Assembly: GCF_040954645.1 (NCBI RefSeq)
Contig: NC_092809.1
Location: 78,012,935 to 78,076,934, forward strand
Source of the DNA: Diabrotica undecimpunctata
Taxonomy: Eukaryota; Arthropoda; Insecta; Coleoptera; Chrysomelidae
DNA: 64,000 bases
Reading direction: 5' to 3'
Part shown: positions 32,493 through 43,916 of the stretch, in pieces
Numbering within the stretch: the stretch's first letter is position 1
Layout of the letters: every line of letters begins with the position of its first letter
Program-made: the position numbers and the translations under genes
The notes under the pieces: generated by a model
Database searches by the model: none
The model's input: the letters and a program-made list of their open reading frames with translations, nothing else
What the model was told of the DNA's origin: nothing

Positions 32493-33030
32493 AGACGGCT
32501 GGCGTGTGTTGGATTCAGGGTAGAGGAGCACATCCGAGCCCATTTCCACCTAGAATGAGATCCTGTAAACGGATGCCTTCCTGTTATCCTGACTACCAAC
32601 TAAAACCACCCTCTCCTACTTGTGCGCAGTTGACTGTGGCACGTACCGTACTCCTAAAGTGGGATGGCAGCTGTAAGGCTGACGACATTTTCGGATCACT
32701 CCCTTCTCTTATCTAGATCTTATCTCTGTCGTTGGTCCGGCTGGTGTTTCTCTTCTTCTCTTTCTTTTTAATGACTGCCCGGATGTAGTATTTTACAGTC
32801 ACAGGGTTCATATCTGTTTCTCTAGACATCTAGACATTCTGTTTCTCTCCACTGTACATCTATTACACTTCAGCGTTGTGTGAGTAACAGTGTCGGCGTA
32901 TTCGTAGTATAGGCATTTGTCTATATCTGTCTTTCTGAACCTATGAAGATACTACCTAAAAGACGTATGCCCTGTGAGTGCTTGCGCCAGGAAGTAATCT
33001 AGTCGCCTGTAACCATAGTCCACCAAGTCC
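32493..33030 (-). pseudogene. R1-like LINE 3' end, second copy
   Basis: Aligns over about 540 bp with 2105-2640, including the same 3' UTR and the end of ORF2. On the minus strand a degraded RRLDYFLAQALTGH motif and a disrupted cysteine cluster are readable near 33000-32850. Both copies are on the minus strand and differ by many substitutions, so they are old. Confidence 0.65.
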
Positions 33031-33089
33031 GTTAGTTATAGCAAATCTAAAGAGCTAATTCCTAGTCCAGCCAAACCACTCTCTCTTCC

Positions 33090-33625
33090 ATTTTTCCTGC
33101 ATTATATTTTAAAGTAATTTTAAAGTATTTTTGTCCTTGCTCAAATATTCGAGTTTTCTTTGCTCTATAGTTAACATGTTCTTCGTCCCTTTTGCTATAT
33201 AACATAACAGTTTAACATTTGTGACTCTATGTTTGTGACTTGTGACTAATCTTTAGTATTTGACGGTAGTACCACATCTCTAAGTTTCCAATATCTTTTA
33301 TGTTGTTCTGTTTAAGAGTCCAGGCCTCTACCTCATATAATAGGGTCTTCTAATTTATTCTCTCAAGATTCTTAATCGTAAAAATACTTATGTTCCAATT
33401 GCAGATTTTATTCGTCTTAATGAAAGTGGTTATAGCAATTTCGATACGTCTTTTTATTTCACCGTTTTGGTCTCCAGTTTCATTTATTAAGTTCCCAAAT
33501 ACTTTCAAATACTCTCAAATTGAATTTCATTTACACTAATTCGCGTTGTTTGTATCATGTTCTTACTGAAGACCATACATACACTTGGTTTTCTGGACAT
33601 TGATTTTTATGCCGTAACTATAACA
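33090..33625 (-). pseudogene. LINE reverse transcriptase C-terminal remnant
   Basis: Minus-strand pieces include KINVQKTKCM near 33600, FGNLINETGDQNGEIKRRIE near 33490, TLLYEVEAWTLKQNNIKDI near 33340 and LEMWYYRQILKIS near 33270. This is the ordered C-terminal part of an RTE/Craft-like LINE. Stops and shifts interrupt every segment. Confidence 0.65.
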
Positions 33626-33629
33626 AGCA

Positions 33630-33638
33630 ATATATGTA

Positions 33639-33683
<45 letters not shown>

Positions 33684-33840
33684 GTTTTATGAGTTTCTTG
33701 AACCGTACTATTTTTAATATAAAATTAGTGTTTCTTGGGTTTAGGTTCAATAAGTAATATTAAATTTGGAACTAGTATAGATTTTATTGTCCATTGAAAT
33801 CAACGTTTCGACAGGAAACCCTTGTCTTTGTCAAGATTCT
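33630..33840. repeat. (TA)n tract followed by a Penelope-like terminus
   Basis: TA repeats run from about 33630 to 33681. After them, near 33800, comes CAACGTTTCGACAGGAAACC followed by CTTTGTCAAGATTC. This cGTTTCG...TCAAGA arrangement is typical of Penelope-like ends. The same arrangement (TA tract, about 120 bp, then CGTTTCG-like motif) occurs near 22000 and 63400. Confidence 0.5.
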
Positions 33841-34160
33841 AAAATGTACAAGATTAGGAATAAAAAGTTATTGTAAAATATATAAAAAACTTAAATATAT
33901 AGAAAACGAATTTAATACGTTTCGTATATCATTGGTTTCGTTCTTTAACTGACTATGGTTGTTATCTTAAATAGGCTCTATTTACTAATAATCGCATAAT
34001 TTTTTATTTAGTAGATTTGTGAACTCTCTTATATCGTATCTTCCACATAGTCTTCTAAAGTATATGCTCTGATTAGGTAAAAACTTAGATTAGGTACGTT
34101 TTTATTTTTGCGATGATGTAGATGAAATTGACGTGAGTATTTTTATTTATAGTTATATTT
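33841..34160. other. No recognised gene
   Basis: AT-rich; could be more of the Penelope-like end, but no frame is readable. Confidence 0.35.
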
Positions 34161-34325
34161 GATTAAGGGAAAGATCCAAGGAAAGAGAAGCCTAGGGAAA
34201 CGTAGAATCGCATGAATGTGCAACCTGATAGAATGGAATGGATGTACATCAAAGTAACCTTAGAGAGCAGCCATCTCGAAACTCCGAATAGCAATGATGA
34301 TTGGCGACCTCCGTCGATAGTCGTA
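34161..34325 (+). pseudogene. LINE C-terminal tail fragment
   Basis: Plus-strand frame KGKIQGKRSLGKRRIA, a stop, then NLIEWNGCTS and, shifted, RAAISKLRIAMMIGDLR. This is the standard end of the ORF2 family seen in LINE B (GKRG...RRR...WL.NLR.W...I.NIR). Only this short tail remains. Confidence 0.65.
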
Positions 34326-34599
34326 TTTTTATACTTTTATTGGTGATGATGCATACGCCTTGTTTAGATTCTCTTTCTAGACATCTTTTTTTTTTGAGCA
34401 ACGTTGAATGAAAGACATAATAATAAGTATCCTTGTCGCAATTCTATCATTGTCTGGAAATATTTTGGCGTTCCCTTCTACATCCTAACCGTATACTAGA
34501 CTTTTCAGAGACTTGCTTTTACTAATAGTGTTAAGTGTACGGGAATACCGAATACTGTCTACTACTTTGTAAAGTGAACTTTTCAGTTTTTCTGAACTT

Positions 34600-35010
34600 T
34601 TAATGAATGAATAAGTTCTTCTTTTTACCATTTTCATTTATTCGATAATTTGTGTATGGTGGAGGTGGAGAACAAGGTCTATCGTCGTCAAAAAGTGTCT
34701 GAATGTATTCTTTCCATCTTTCCAGTTTGTCTTCTGTACCTATAATTATTTCGTTATTACTGTTTCTTAATATTGTTTCTTTATTTCTTTCTGTGTCTAC
34801 ATGTCATTTCTTCACCTTTTTTACTGACATTAAATGTGTCATATCTTTCCTGAAGTTGATTTCTAGGAATTTTGTTGACATCCAGTTTGCTTAGCTTCTC
34901 TGCACTTTTTTCTAATGATTTTATTATTCGTTTGTATTCTATTGGGTTTGTTTTATGTTTTCGTCTTACATCCATGAGGTCCATGATCTCTTCCGTTGTG
35001 CACAGACTTG
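34600..35010 (-). pseudogene. LINE endonuclease-to-RT linker fragment
   Basis: Minus-strand frame 34984-34781 reads MDLMDVRRKHKTNPIEYKRI and LSKLDVNKIPRNQL. A similar lysine-rich 'R-R-K-x-K...YK' linker sits between endonuclease and polymerase in RTE-like LINEs. A further segment at about 35600-35480 (KFEEIFEVNLEDQINDTGDV) could be the preceding part of the same element. Low similarity, so tentative. Confidence 0.4.
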
Positions 35011-35019
35011 TCTAAAAGG

Positions 35020-36555
35020 AATATTTAATCAATGTTTGGTTTTTCACTTACAATTGGCACAATCTGCCAATATTTTGTTTGCAACGTATAGGAGTTTATG
35101 TAATCTGTAGTTGTCGCAAATTGTTTGATCTTCCTATTTCTGCTTTATGTACATCATTATCATTCTTTATGTTTAGTCCTTGCTCACAGTTTTCTGTCTA
35201 TCTTTCTAGTATCAGTTCTTGTTTGCTAATTACCTCTCCTTCCGTATTTCTAACGATTATTATGCATTGCTTTTTATTCTGTCTGACTCCCTTATAGAAT
35301 TTCCACTTTTTCCTTTAGTTGTTAAATCTTCTTGAGTTGATTTAATTGTGTTTTTCTCTTTTCTTAATTTCTTCGGTATTCGTTTTTCATGTCGTCTCAT
35401 TTACCTGTATTTTTCCTCGACTTTTTTATTGAAGTCTTATGTATATCTGATTTTTTTTTAGTGCTGCTTATGCGCACGCCGTATCGTACCTGTTAACATC
35501 TCCGGTATCATTTATCTGGTCTTCTAGGTTTACTTCAAAGATTTCTTCAAATTTTTGAGCTATTGGCAATAATTTTATTAGACATACTTCTTTGAACTTT
35601 TTTGATTTGTTAATAGAAAATTTTTAAATATTGTAAAAAAAGTTCTGGAGTTAATTTAAACACATTGTTGTGATGTAAACAAATAACAAAAATCTCTTTT
35701 TTTGAGATCAAAAGATATTGGTCTCTTAATTTGTTTAAGAAAAAGATCTTAAAACAAATGAAGTTTTTATTTTACGCGAATTGGTCGATAACTTATTATA
35801 ATTAATTTTAAGCAAATTAACTATAATTTACTTTCAATTAAATCATTTAAGTCATAATTTTAGGTAAAGATTAAATTAATCCTTGTTTTTATTTTCAGAT
35901 TTATTTCTGAATTCCACTTCTGCTCTTATAACAAGTGAGTGATTTTAATTTAATGCTTTAATATTTAAAGTTTTTATGTTTTTTTTAAATAAGGTATTAA
36001 TAATTTATAAGATAATTATGAAAGTAAATATTTCTGGCTTTAGAACTAGATGGACATTGTTGTCAAAACTCTGTTTTAATACATCTTTACAACTTTACGT
36101 ACAGATAATTTTAGTGCTGGTTTCTTTTATATGTGTAATAAACTTTTTAAAACCTTTAGCATGAACAAGCGCATTGTTTCATCCATTCAGTTTTGGAAGG
36201 CGTGCTAAAAATTCATAGCATTATCATTTCCTAGTTTTTAGCTTTCTTTGAGCAAAATATTGGTTAGATACTTTGGGTAAGAAGCTTAATAACGGTATGC
36301 TCGTGAGTATTTACTCATTGTTTCACTTGTAACCTTATTTGAAAACTTTGATCAGGCTATACAAATCAATTTTTAACATGCGTAGTTAACGAATTATTTC
36401 CAAAGTTAAAAAAACGACCGGCACTACATAAGTAATAAACAAATAAATAAATAATTTTTTATTATTTATTTCCAACAGGCTGACAGCTAATCATAACAAA
36501 TATAGAAATAACTATAAATAATAACTGAGCAGAAATAATTTTTCTAATTAACTAA
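35020..36555. other. No recognised gene
   Basis: AT-rich sequence with T-rich chance frames; apart from the possible LINE linker near 35480-35600 nothing is supported. Confidence 0.35.
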
Positions 36556-36559
36556 AGAT

Positions 36560-36785
36560 TAGCAACGCTTAAACTAAAAAAGAAAACTTCCCCTAGAATT
36601 TTGCTGAGAATGTACCTAAATTTTGGGACCTCAAAAAAGATGCAATAAATTTAGCCACTCCTGCGCCGTGGAAGGGGGGTTAAAACCCGAAAACATCCAT
36701 TTTCCAAGAATCTGTATGCCGAAAAAAAAACAAGAAACGTAGCTGAGATAATTTTAAACAAAAATGTTTATTAGTGAGTAAGGGT
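36560..36785. repeat. Dispersed repeat family, copy 1
   Basis: A patch with short G and C tracts resembles 49275-49545: both carry TTTaCCACTCCT-like, GGGGGG and CAAGAATCT...GCCG...AAAAA blocks in the same order. Its right part (GTAGCTGAGATAATTTT, then ATGTTTATTAG) recurs near 51560-51605. No coding sequence. Confidence 0.55.
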
Positions 36786-36789
36786 ATGT

Positions 36790-37430
36790 CACTTCCAGCC
36801 CTTTCCTGGAATTTAGTGTCTACAATTTTGAAACTCTACTATACCGGCTGTAATAAATATTATTTGTCGCCGGTAAATGAAGAAAAGATAAATAGTCACT
36901 TTGTTTATATAAAAATCATTATCTATCCAGTCGTAGGTTAGCAGCTAATGATAAAAACAATTTACGATAAAAAATCTCATCCTATATCACCATCCAATGT
37001 TTACTGTACTAAAATGTCTAATCCAAAAGTCTACAATTTCGCAAGCCGCCGGTGCTTTTGGTTATTTGTCTAAAGGCAATCTATGTTTATTTACTTAAAC
37101 TTTAAATTTCCGGAGATACGTAGATTTTTGCATAATGATATGGTTACGTTTACCACCGTATTTATTCAGCTTACCGAGCGCACCGACCCCAAACGAACCT
37201 CTAGGTCCATATCCGCCACACGATCATACGAAGGGAGGGATAACGAGATATTAGAACATGTTTGTGTAAAATACTAAAGGTGGAAAATTTTTATAGTTTT
37301 AGTGTCTTTGTGTAGCTTAATTTGGAATTTACGGTTTCTTTATAACCATATAAATTTATAAATATTTAAATTTATAAATATAGTAAAAAGAAGATATAAC
37401 TAATTCTTTTTTTTTATTGATATATTTGAG
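36790..37430. other. No recognised gene
   Basis: AT-rich with a GC-richer patch near 37170-37240; no supported frame. Confidence 0.35.
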
Positions 37431-38035
37431 TTATAAAAAATTATCTAAAAGAATTAGTTAAAACATCAAAACGTTTTCGGTCTTATTAGACTATCGTCAA
37501 TAAGTCTTAATCAATTTATTTCTTCTTCTTCGTCTTTCTCAGCGTTTCCCGTATCAGGAATCGCTGTTATTTACTCTTCTTTGCAATCATTTCTGCTCAT
37601 CGTGTCTTCTCCATTTAAAAATCTTTCTATCTCAAGTCCTGTACCACAGAGTCCCTTCATCTTGCCCTCACTTTTCTTCTAACTCTCTTTCTCGTAACTT
37701 CTAGCAGCTCTATCGTTCGTCGCACATAGTTTTCATTTCAACGTCTGACATGATCAAACCATTGCAGTCTTTCTTCTTGAATTTTTTTTTAGACTGTATT
37801 TACCCCGGCTCTTTCCATATTCACGCCGTTCCTGATCCAGTCCCTTCTAGTCTTACCCAACATATACCGTAACATTTTCATTTCAGCTACATCCATCTTC
37901 TTTTTCTGAATCTTCTTGACAGGCTTGAAACATTTGCAAATATCAAAAATCAAGACTCTTTTACCAGATGATGATCTGATAACACCGAAAACGTTTTGAT
38001 GTTTCAACTAATCTTTTTGGATAATTTTTTATAAT
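37431..38035. repeat. Inverted pair of Penelope-like termini around a LINE fragment
   Basis: About 37431-37487 is the imperfect reverse complement of about 37974-38035. Both contain, read outwards, CCGAAAACGTTTTGATGTTT followed by AACTAATyTTTTwGATAATTTTTTATAA. Between them lies the LINE 3' end described at 37505-37950. Confidence 0.7.
37505..37950 (-). pseudogene. LINE 3' end with GAA-rich tail
   Basis: Minus strand: MDVAEMKMLRYMLGKTRRDW (37900-37840), then shifted IQEERLQWFDHVRR and ENYVRRTIELLEVTRKRVRR, ending in a (GAA)n tail near 37540-37517. M-x-V-A-E-M-x-M-L-R is a highly characteristic motif after the polymerase of RTE-like LINEs. Several stops. Confidence 0.75.
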
Positions 38036-38235
38036 TTAAATATACTTACCAACTTTTTTAAAATCTAGTAAGTACACTGCCAAACACTAGAAATTTTCTC
38101 TTGTTAATTTTTTTATGAATTTTTTGATATCGATTTATATTCTAGACTATATTTCGTACTTAGGAAAATTATAGTAATTTAAAAAAAGAAGGTGATCAAC
38201 GATAATAACTTAGCAGAAATAAGTAGATAGAAAAA

Positions 38236-38530
38236 CATTACAGTGGTGGTATTACTGATGGTTGAAGAAGAAGATACTGCATTAAAGATGATGTTATTTA
38301 TATTAATAAGAATATGGATAGTAATAAATAGAACTACAGATAAGAATGTTAAATTTATAATAAAAACCAATTTCAATAATAAGAACAAAGCTGGTTCCAA
38401 CAATAGTAGCAATGATGAACGCGATAATAATGATAATAATGTTAATTCTGATGTTAACGGTATTTTTTCGAATAATGATAAGGAATATTGCAAGGTCAGT
38501 AATAAGAAAGAAAAAATATAATAGTAAAAA
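38236..38530. repeat. Low-complexity AAT/GAT-rich stretch
   Basis: Overlapping long frames on both strands rich in Asn/Asp (plus) and Ile/Leu/Phe (minus) come from simple trinucleotide-like sequence, not from a gene. Confidence 0.6.
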
Positions 38531-38592
38531 CAAAAAGGAATTGACAAGAATAATACTATCCATAAAGACATGACTATATAACTTCAGTGGGC

Positions 38593-39800
38593 CTACAGCC
38601 CAAATTGGGCCCTAACCTCCTCCAGCATTCTCCTCCAACTATTTCTTTCTTCGGCTGCTTTTCTCCAGTTATCTAACTTCAACATCTCTCTATCAATGGT
38701 GATCACTTCCTCCGCCTAAACATCTCTTCCTTGGTCTTCCTACTGGTCCAAACACCACGATAGTTCCACTAATCGTTCTGTTAGGTGTTCTGTTATTATT
38801 GATTCTTATAACGTGAACTGATTCGCTCAGTTATATATTGGTCCCAATATCCTTAATATACGTTTTTAAAGGTATTGATAGGATTTATTGTTTTTTTGGC
38901 TTAATCCATGTTTCTGCGCCATATGTGGCTATTGGTCGTATGACGGTTTTATAAACTTTTAATTTTACTTCCCTATGGATGTCTTTGAATACAAATGCCT
39001 GCGATAAAGCAAAGTACGCGCTGTTAGCTAGCATGAATGTGCCTGATTCGCCTATCAGGTTTACATCGTTCGCATACACCATAATCTGTTTACTTTTGAG
39101 TTTACAAAAATTCTTCTTATAACATATTCGTTATAAATTGTAGAAAAGGATGAAGTCAATAGCCCTTTAGTTATATGGAAGTGATCTGTCAGTTGGTTTT
39201 GGGCTTATACATGTTTTTCCATTGGAATCATAGTAGCTTGAACTCACTTTACCAATTTCCTTGTCCAAACATGGTTCTGGTTATATTTAATGTCCCTATG
39301 TTATAGAAACATGGAATATAACTTCTACAAAAAAATTGGCAGCTTGGTTGTCGGTTCCCGAGGACTTATTTTATTGCACAAAGATTTGGTAGCCGTTGCT
39401 AGCTCTATTTTGGAAGGGGCTTCGTAAGATATATGCAAATCTGTAGCATTCTAGCATCTACTGGAATTGCTCTTTCCATCTCTCTTCTTGGTCATCTGTT
39501 GTTGTAAGTAATTCTCCTTTCTTGAACCTCACAATGTTTGAACTGTTGGGCCAATTTTTTGTTAGTCCTCTAGTAATTTGATATAGATCTCTAGTCATCT
39601 TGTGCTGCTGTTTCTACTTGTTTTGCCATTATTTCAGACCATCTTTTATGTCTCTTTTTGTACTCCTTTTAATAACTTAAGTTATCACTTTTCTTTCGTT
39701 GATAAGATTCCAAATTTCATCTAATATCCATTCTCTTCTCTGTTTCTTTTTTATTCAATGTTTTCTCAGCTATCTCTGTCAAAACATCTGTGAAAGCTTT
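38593..39800 (-). pseudogene. LINE C, 3' half of an APE-type LINE
   Basis: Minus strand from the 5' side: a linker with REWILDEIWNLINERK near 39710, the polymerase largely lost, then VYANDVNLIGESGTFM at 39080 (YADD box changed to YAND), VKLKVYKTVIRPIATYGAET near 38940-38900, and a C-terminal NWRKAAEERNSWRRMLEEVR segment ending at stop 38593-38595. The usual C-terminal W-R...L-E-E-A-R-A motif is easily recognised. Internal deletions and stops are numerous. Confidence 0.7.
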
Positions 39801-40483
39801 CCAGCTATTCATGATCTTGTTTCAAGTTGAATGTTTGATTTTTAGCGAAGACCGGTAAATTATATGGTTATTAGATCCAACTGTATCATCGAGTGTTACG
39901 AAAAAGATTTTTTATTTGCTAATACATATCTCTTTTCTACTTAGGAAGTTTGCTCTTTCAATCAGAAGTAGCCAAAAACCATTTTTATCAGCTTACAGCA
40001 TTTTTATTTTATACAACGGTATATTATTACCGTTATTATTTATGTATATTATTTTATACAACTATAAAATAAAATAATAATAACATTATTATTTTATTTT
40101 ATAGTTGTTATAAAATAACTATATAAAAATATCTACTGTTACGACTCGAACATTTTCACAATAGCTGAAGGTCACAGATAAGTGTTTCAACATTTGTTTA
40201 AAAGATCCATTCCAAACTACTGTTAACTTGAAACAAATAATTAATTGTTTGCAAAAATTAACATTTAATTACATTCTTGATATTTATACCGTTGCATTTC
40301 TATACTTTTTTCTTTTCCACACAGACAGTCGTCTTGTGCGATCTGTATAATGAAGAGCGTTTTCTTCACCGATTTATTTTTCCTATAATATTTGCCTGCG
40401 TTATACATTTATTTCATAGCTAAGCGCTTATCTTAGTAATGTTAGTAAAGTCACAGATTAACAGAACACAGGTCTGTTAATCT
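39801..40483. other. No gene; AT-rich with a palindrome
   Basis: Apart from the foldback at 40050-40117 nothing is recognised. Confidence 0.4.
40050..40117. repeat. AT-rich palindrome
   Basis: About 33-base arms, reverse complementary except for one inserted T in the right arm, around a central AC. Contains the motif ACAACTATAAAAT and its inverse. Confidence 0.85.
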
Positions 40484-40800
40484 GTGGTAAAGTGGATGAT
40501 AGTGACAGTAGCATCAACATGTCATGGTGTCAGTCCAGTCACTCAAGTCAAACGCTATTCTCGAACCGAAAAAAAAATTATTCAAGTACCACAACCTTAT
40601 CTCATTTCTGAATATAATCGGTTTATGGGAGGCACTGACTTCATGGACCAGCAGATATATAGTGGTAGATAAAAAGTGGTGGTGTTCAATTTTTACTTGG
40701 CTACTAGATGCTGCTATAGTCAATGCTTGGTGTATGTCCAAGAAGTGTAAACATTAAACACAGCTTACCCAACTAGAACTCAGACGAGAGATTGCTCAAG
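40484..40800 (+). pseudogene. piggyBac-like transposase fragment (C-terminal part)
   Basis: Plus-strand frame reads VTQVKRYSRTEKKIIQVPQP, then YLISEYNRFMGGTDFMDQQI, and after a +1 shift VDKKWWCSIFTWLLDAAIVN. These are hallmark motifs of the piggyBac DDE transposase (V-P-Q-P...YN..MGG.D.MDQ, followed by KWW...F..LLD....NA). The N-terminal half and the cysteine-rich C-terminus are missing. It differs from the piggyBac-like remnant at 57135-58510. Confidence 0.85.
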
Positions 40801-41785
40801 CCTATCTGATAAAATATAAAATATAGCATATCTTCAAAAGGTGCTGGAAGGCCTGCAACTGCTAAATCAAGTTTATTTTTCAATAGGGTTTCAGATAACT
40901 TAAGATATGACAGAATAGACCATGTTTTTAACAAACGTTCCCAATAATAAGAGGATAATAAAAGTGTGATGTGCGATTATGCCTAGAATTTAACATAATG
41001 TTGCACAGCTCACAGCTATAATTTCCTTGTCCAAATGTTCAATAATTTTTTGTATATCATAGCCGGCTAGCGTTACCAAAACGTAACGGCATTTTTTGAA
41101 AAAGTACATATATTTTGAGAAAAATATTTCTAGCAATATGTTGAATAAAGTCTTTTGACCAATATCTCTGATGTTTCTTTTACTTTTTTTGCAAGAAATA
41201 ATTCCGCTGTTGCATGGTTAATTAACCCTTTTAATAAAAAAGGTCGCATATCACTGAAGTAGCGGAAAATTAGTATTCAAATAAATTATTCTTCACGAAC
41301 CAGAATCTACAGATATTAAAAATTATCGCCAATTTTAGACCATTGCAAATATGTTTATTTTTCTCTTGTTCTTCCCTTATATCAATATTTACTGATGGAA
41401 TTTAACGTATGTAAATTATTTTACGGTTCGACAGTTCTTCATGAGCTGTCAACCAACCGTTTTCTAGTATTAAATAATATGTTACAAGGAAATAAGGTTG
41501 GTAGAGTTTGTTTTAAAAACGAATTTCGGTATTTTAATAAGAAAACTTGTGTTTTCAGCGAAATTTCCCTATTGCGTCATTCTCTAGGAATTCTCAGTGT
41601 TGTAAATAATAGATATTTTTCTGAAAATTGCGAGAATCTATGAACGTGGTGAGTAATCTCTTTGTAATCCAATTTGTTTTGTTTATTTCTCTATTGAAAA
41701 GTTGATTTTGTTATAAATGCTAGAGATGAGCTCAAGAATCAATCGTTGAATTAGAAAGGAACAGTGTTATGTTTTTTAGATTATA
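40801..41785. other. No recognised gene
   Basis: An 82-codon plus-strand frame at 41395-41643 has no recognisable motif; otherwise AT-rich. Confidence 0.35.
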
Positions 41786-41789
41786 TTAA

Positions 41790-42148
41790 CCCGAGACTTG
41801 AGAAAATTAGAAAACCTTTTTAACATCTTCCTTTTGGATAGTAATATACCCGACAAATGGCATAATGCTGAGGTAATTCTATTGAACAAAAAAGGAGATC
41901 CCCATGAATTAGAAAACTAGAGACTTATAAGTCTTCTTAATCACCTATACAAACTCCTTGCAAGAATAGTAACGAATCTTATTGAGAAAAAACTTGATTT
42001 TTACCAGACAATAGAGCAAGCGGGATTTCGTACCGGATTTGGAACAAATGATTACCTACAGAGCATTAAGACGGTAATAAAGAAGACTATCGAATACAAT
42101 CGACCACTGGTTCTGGTTTTTGTAGATTTCTATAAAGCCTATGACACG

Positions 42149-42212
<64 letters not shown>

Positions 42213-42942
42213 GCGAATGCATCTTTCATAGATTTCGAGGAGGTATTTGACAAAGTACCTCACTGGGAGTAATCGTTATTCTAAAAACATCAGGACTTGA
42301 TGGTAATGATATAAGACCAATCTTAAACTATCTATAACAAAAAGTAACAAAGCGATTCGTAAATAAACTGTCCGAGATCTTCACAGTCGGAAAAGGCGTT
42401 CGACATGGTTTCATACTGTCACCAGCATTATTTAAATATACTCTGAAAACACCTTTGAAAAAGCTTTGGACGAATCAGAAGATGATATTACAATAAATAA
42501 ATGACAGACTTATAAACAATATTAGATATGCAGACGATCGTATTGCTGCCACAGGGGCCTCAAGGGATAATGGATAATGTTTTAGAAGCATGTTACAAAT
42601 ACGCCCTACAACTAAATTATAAGAAGACAAAAATAATGATCATTAGTAAGAACACCAACATAAACGCCCAAATTATCAATAATATCTGGGCTGCAATATT
42701 AAGGATAGATGGGACCATAGCTACGAAATAAAAAAATCGTATTGAAAAAACCAGTGTTTTAACTCTCTTAAGTAGTTGAATCTACAAGGCAAGATTAAGG
42801 GCAAGAGAGGCCCTGGACGCAGACGTACATCCTAGCTGGCCAATCTTTGGAAATGGACTGGTCTAACGTCAATTGACCTATTTAGAACTGCTGTGAATAG
42901 AAAAAGATGGTTCAATGTGGTTGCCAACACCATTAAAAGATA
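41790..42942 (+). pseudogene. LINE reverse transcriptase split by a (TA)n tract
   Basis: Before the tract: KWHNAEVILLNKKGDPHELE, LISLLNHLYKLLARIVT, EQAGFRTGFGTNDYLQSIKT and LVLVFVDFYKAYDT (motif A). After it: SFIDFEEVFDKVPHW, again motif A, then LSEIFTVGKGVRHGFILSPA (motif B), NNIRYADDRIAATGA (YADD) near 42525, and a C-terminal GKIKGKRGPGRRRTS...LANLWKWTGLTSIDLFR ending near 42942. So motif A occurs twice, on each side of the microsatellite. Stops and shifts are frequent. Confidence 0.8.
42151..42206. repeat. (TA)n microsatellite inside RT motif A
   Basis: 56 bases of alternating TA lie exactly between the two motif A copies of the surrounding LINE. Confidence 0.95.
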
Positions 42943-42944
42943 AG

Positions 42945-43419
42945 CACCCTTAGAAGAAAAAGTAAATTTGCCTGATGGTATAAACACTTTTATTATATAC
43001 ATAATTAACGAAATTTAATGACGTACGATGGTCTAAAATTGAGGTGTACAGTTTATTGAAAGAATTTGTTCCATAGCAACAGAAGAAAACGATATCTAAA
43101 ACATTTGATAACCATATCAAAACAAAACAATGTTAATTTGTCAGGATAGATTACGTTCGTAATCCCTAGAAGATAAGGTAACTAACCAACTATGACTAAA
43201 ACATCTAATCTAATGCTACATAGAATCTCACATCTCTAGTATCAGACTTTGTGGTGCGTTCTACAAACTACTTTGATTTGTTTGTTCTTTCTCAATTGTA
43301 GGATACGCGAAATGGCGCAAGTGTAAATAATCGTTTTTACCAGTAAAATCAATAAGCGAAACACTGGTAATTTATATTAGTTTCTAGGAAGCAAACAGAA
43401 GCGTATTTAAATACTTGTC
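42945..43419. other. No recognised gene
   Basis: AT-rich; probably 3' flank or untranslated sequence of neighbouring LINEs. Confidence 0.35.
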
Positions 43420-43870
43420 AATCTTATTAGGACTAAAAATTGTTTATATTTTAAGAATGACAAGTATATTGTTCGCAAGCATTATTTGTCTGTGGCATTT
43501 TTGTTTGTTTAAAACAACTTTCATAAAAAAAGATGATACAGTAGTCGGTATTGACGGCATTGTCGGTATACAATTGACTTGGAAGATTTAATTTTTTGGA
43601 TATATGTATTTTGATTTGAATGGTAAAAAGCGCATCCAGTAGATTCATCAAATTTGGATCCATCTGTATAAATACAATCTGACTCGGACCATCTTTTTAG
43701 AATTGTTTGGTTAATAAACCCATTTATATTAAATGTATTTAGGTACATGTGATTCAATATTTAGATAATAGTAAGGGATATGTAATTCTAATAGATTATA
43801 ATCACAATTATAGGAGGGAAGGACGTCAGTTCTATAAAACTCGTTATTAAATTGAATTAGGTGCTGATAA
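43420..43870 (-). pseudogene. I-clade-like LINE RNase H part
   Basis: Minus-strand frame 43757-43521 reads RWSESDCIYTDGSKFDESTG and CAFYH, the D-G-S opening of a LINE-type RNase H, followed by KLNLPSQLYT in a shifted frame. Just upstream, EFYRTDVLPS matches the usual spacer before RNase H. It lies on the 3' side of LINE D and is in register with the reverse transcriptase at 46935-48060, of which it is probably the continuation. Confidence 0.7.
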
Positions 43871-43916
43871 CTGTTTGTCATTTTTGGATGCTTTTTACGT
43901 CGCCAAAAGAAACTGT

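Noticed and set aside
37450..38000. Hammerhead ribozyme in the Penelope-like termini (CTGATAACACCGAAAACG)
   Set aside because: The core resembles CTGATGA...GAAA, but the space between the two conserved boxes is too short for stem II and flanking stems I and III could not be paired by eye.
38179..38571. Long hydrophobic frame on the minus strand as a membrane protein
   Set aside because: It overlaps other long frames on both strands within simple AAT/GAT-rich sequence, so the length reflects composition.
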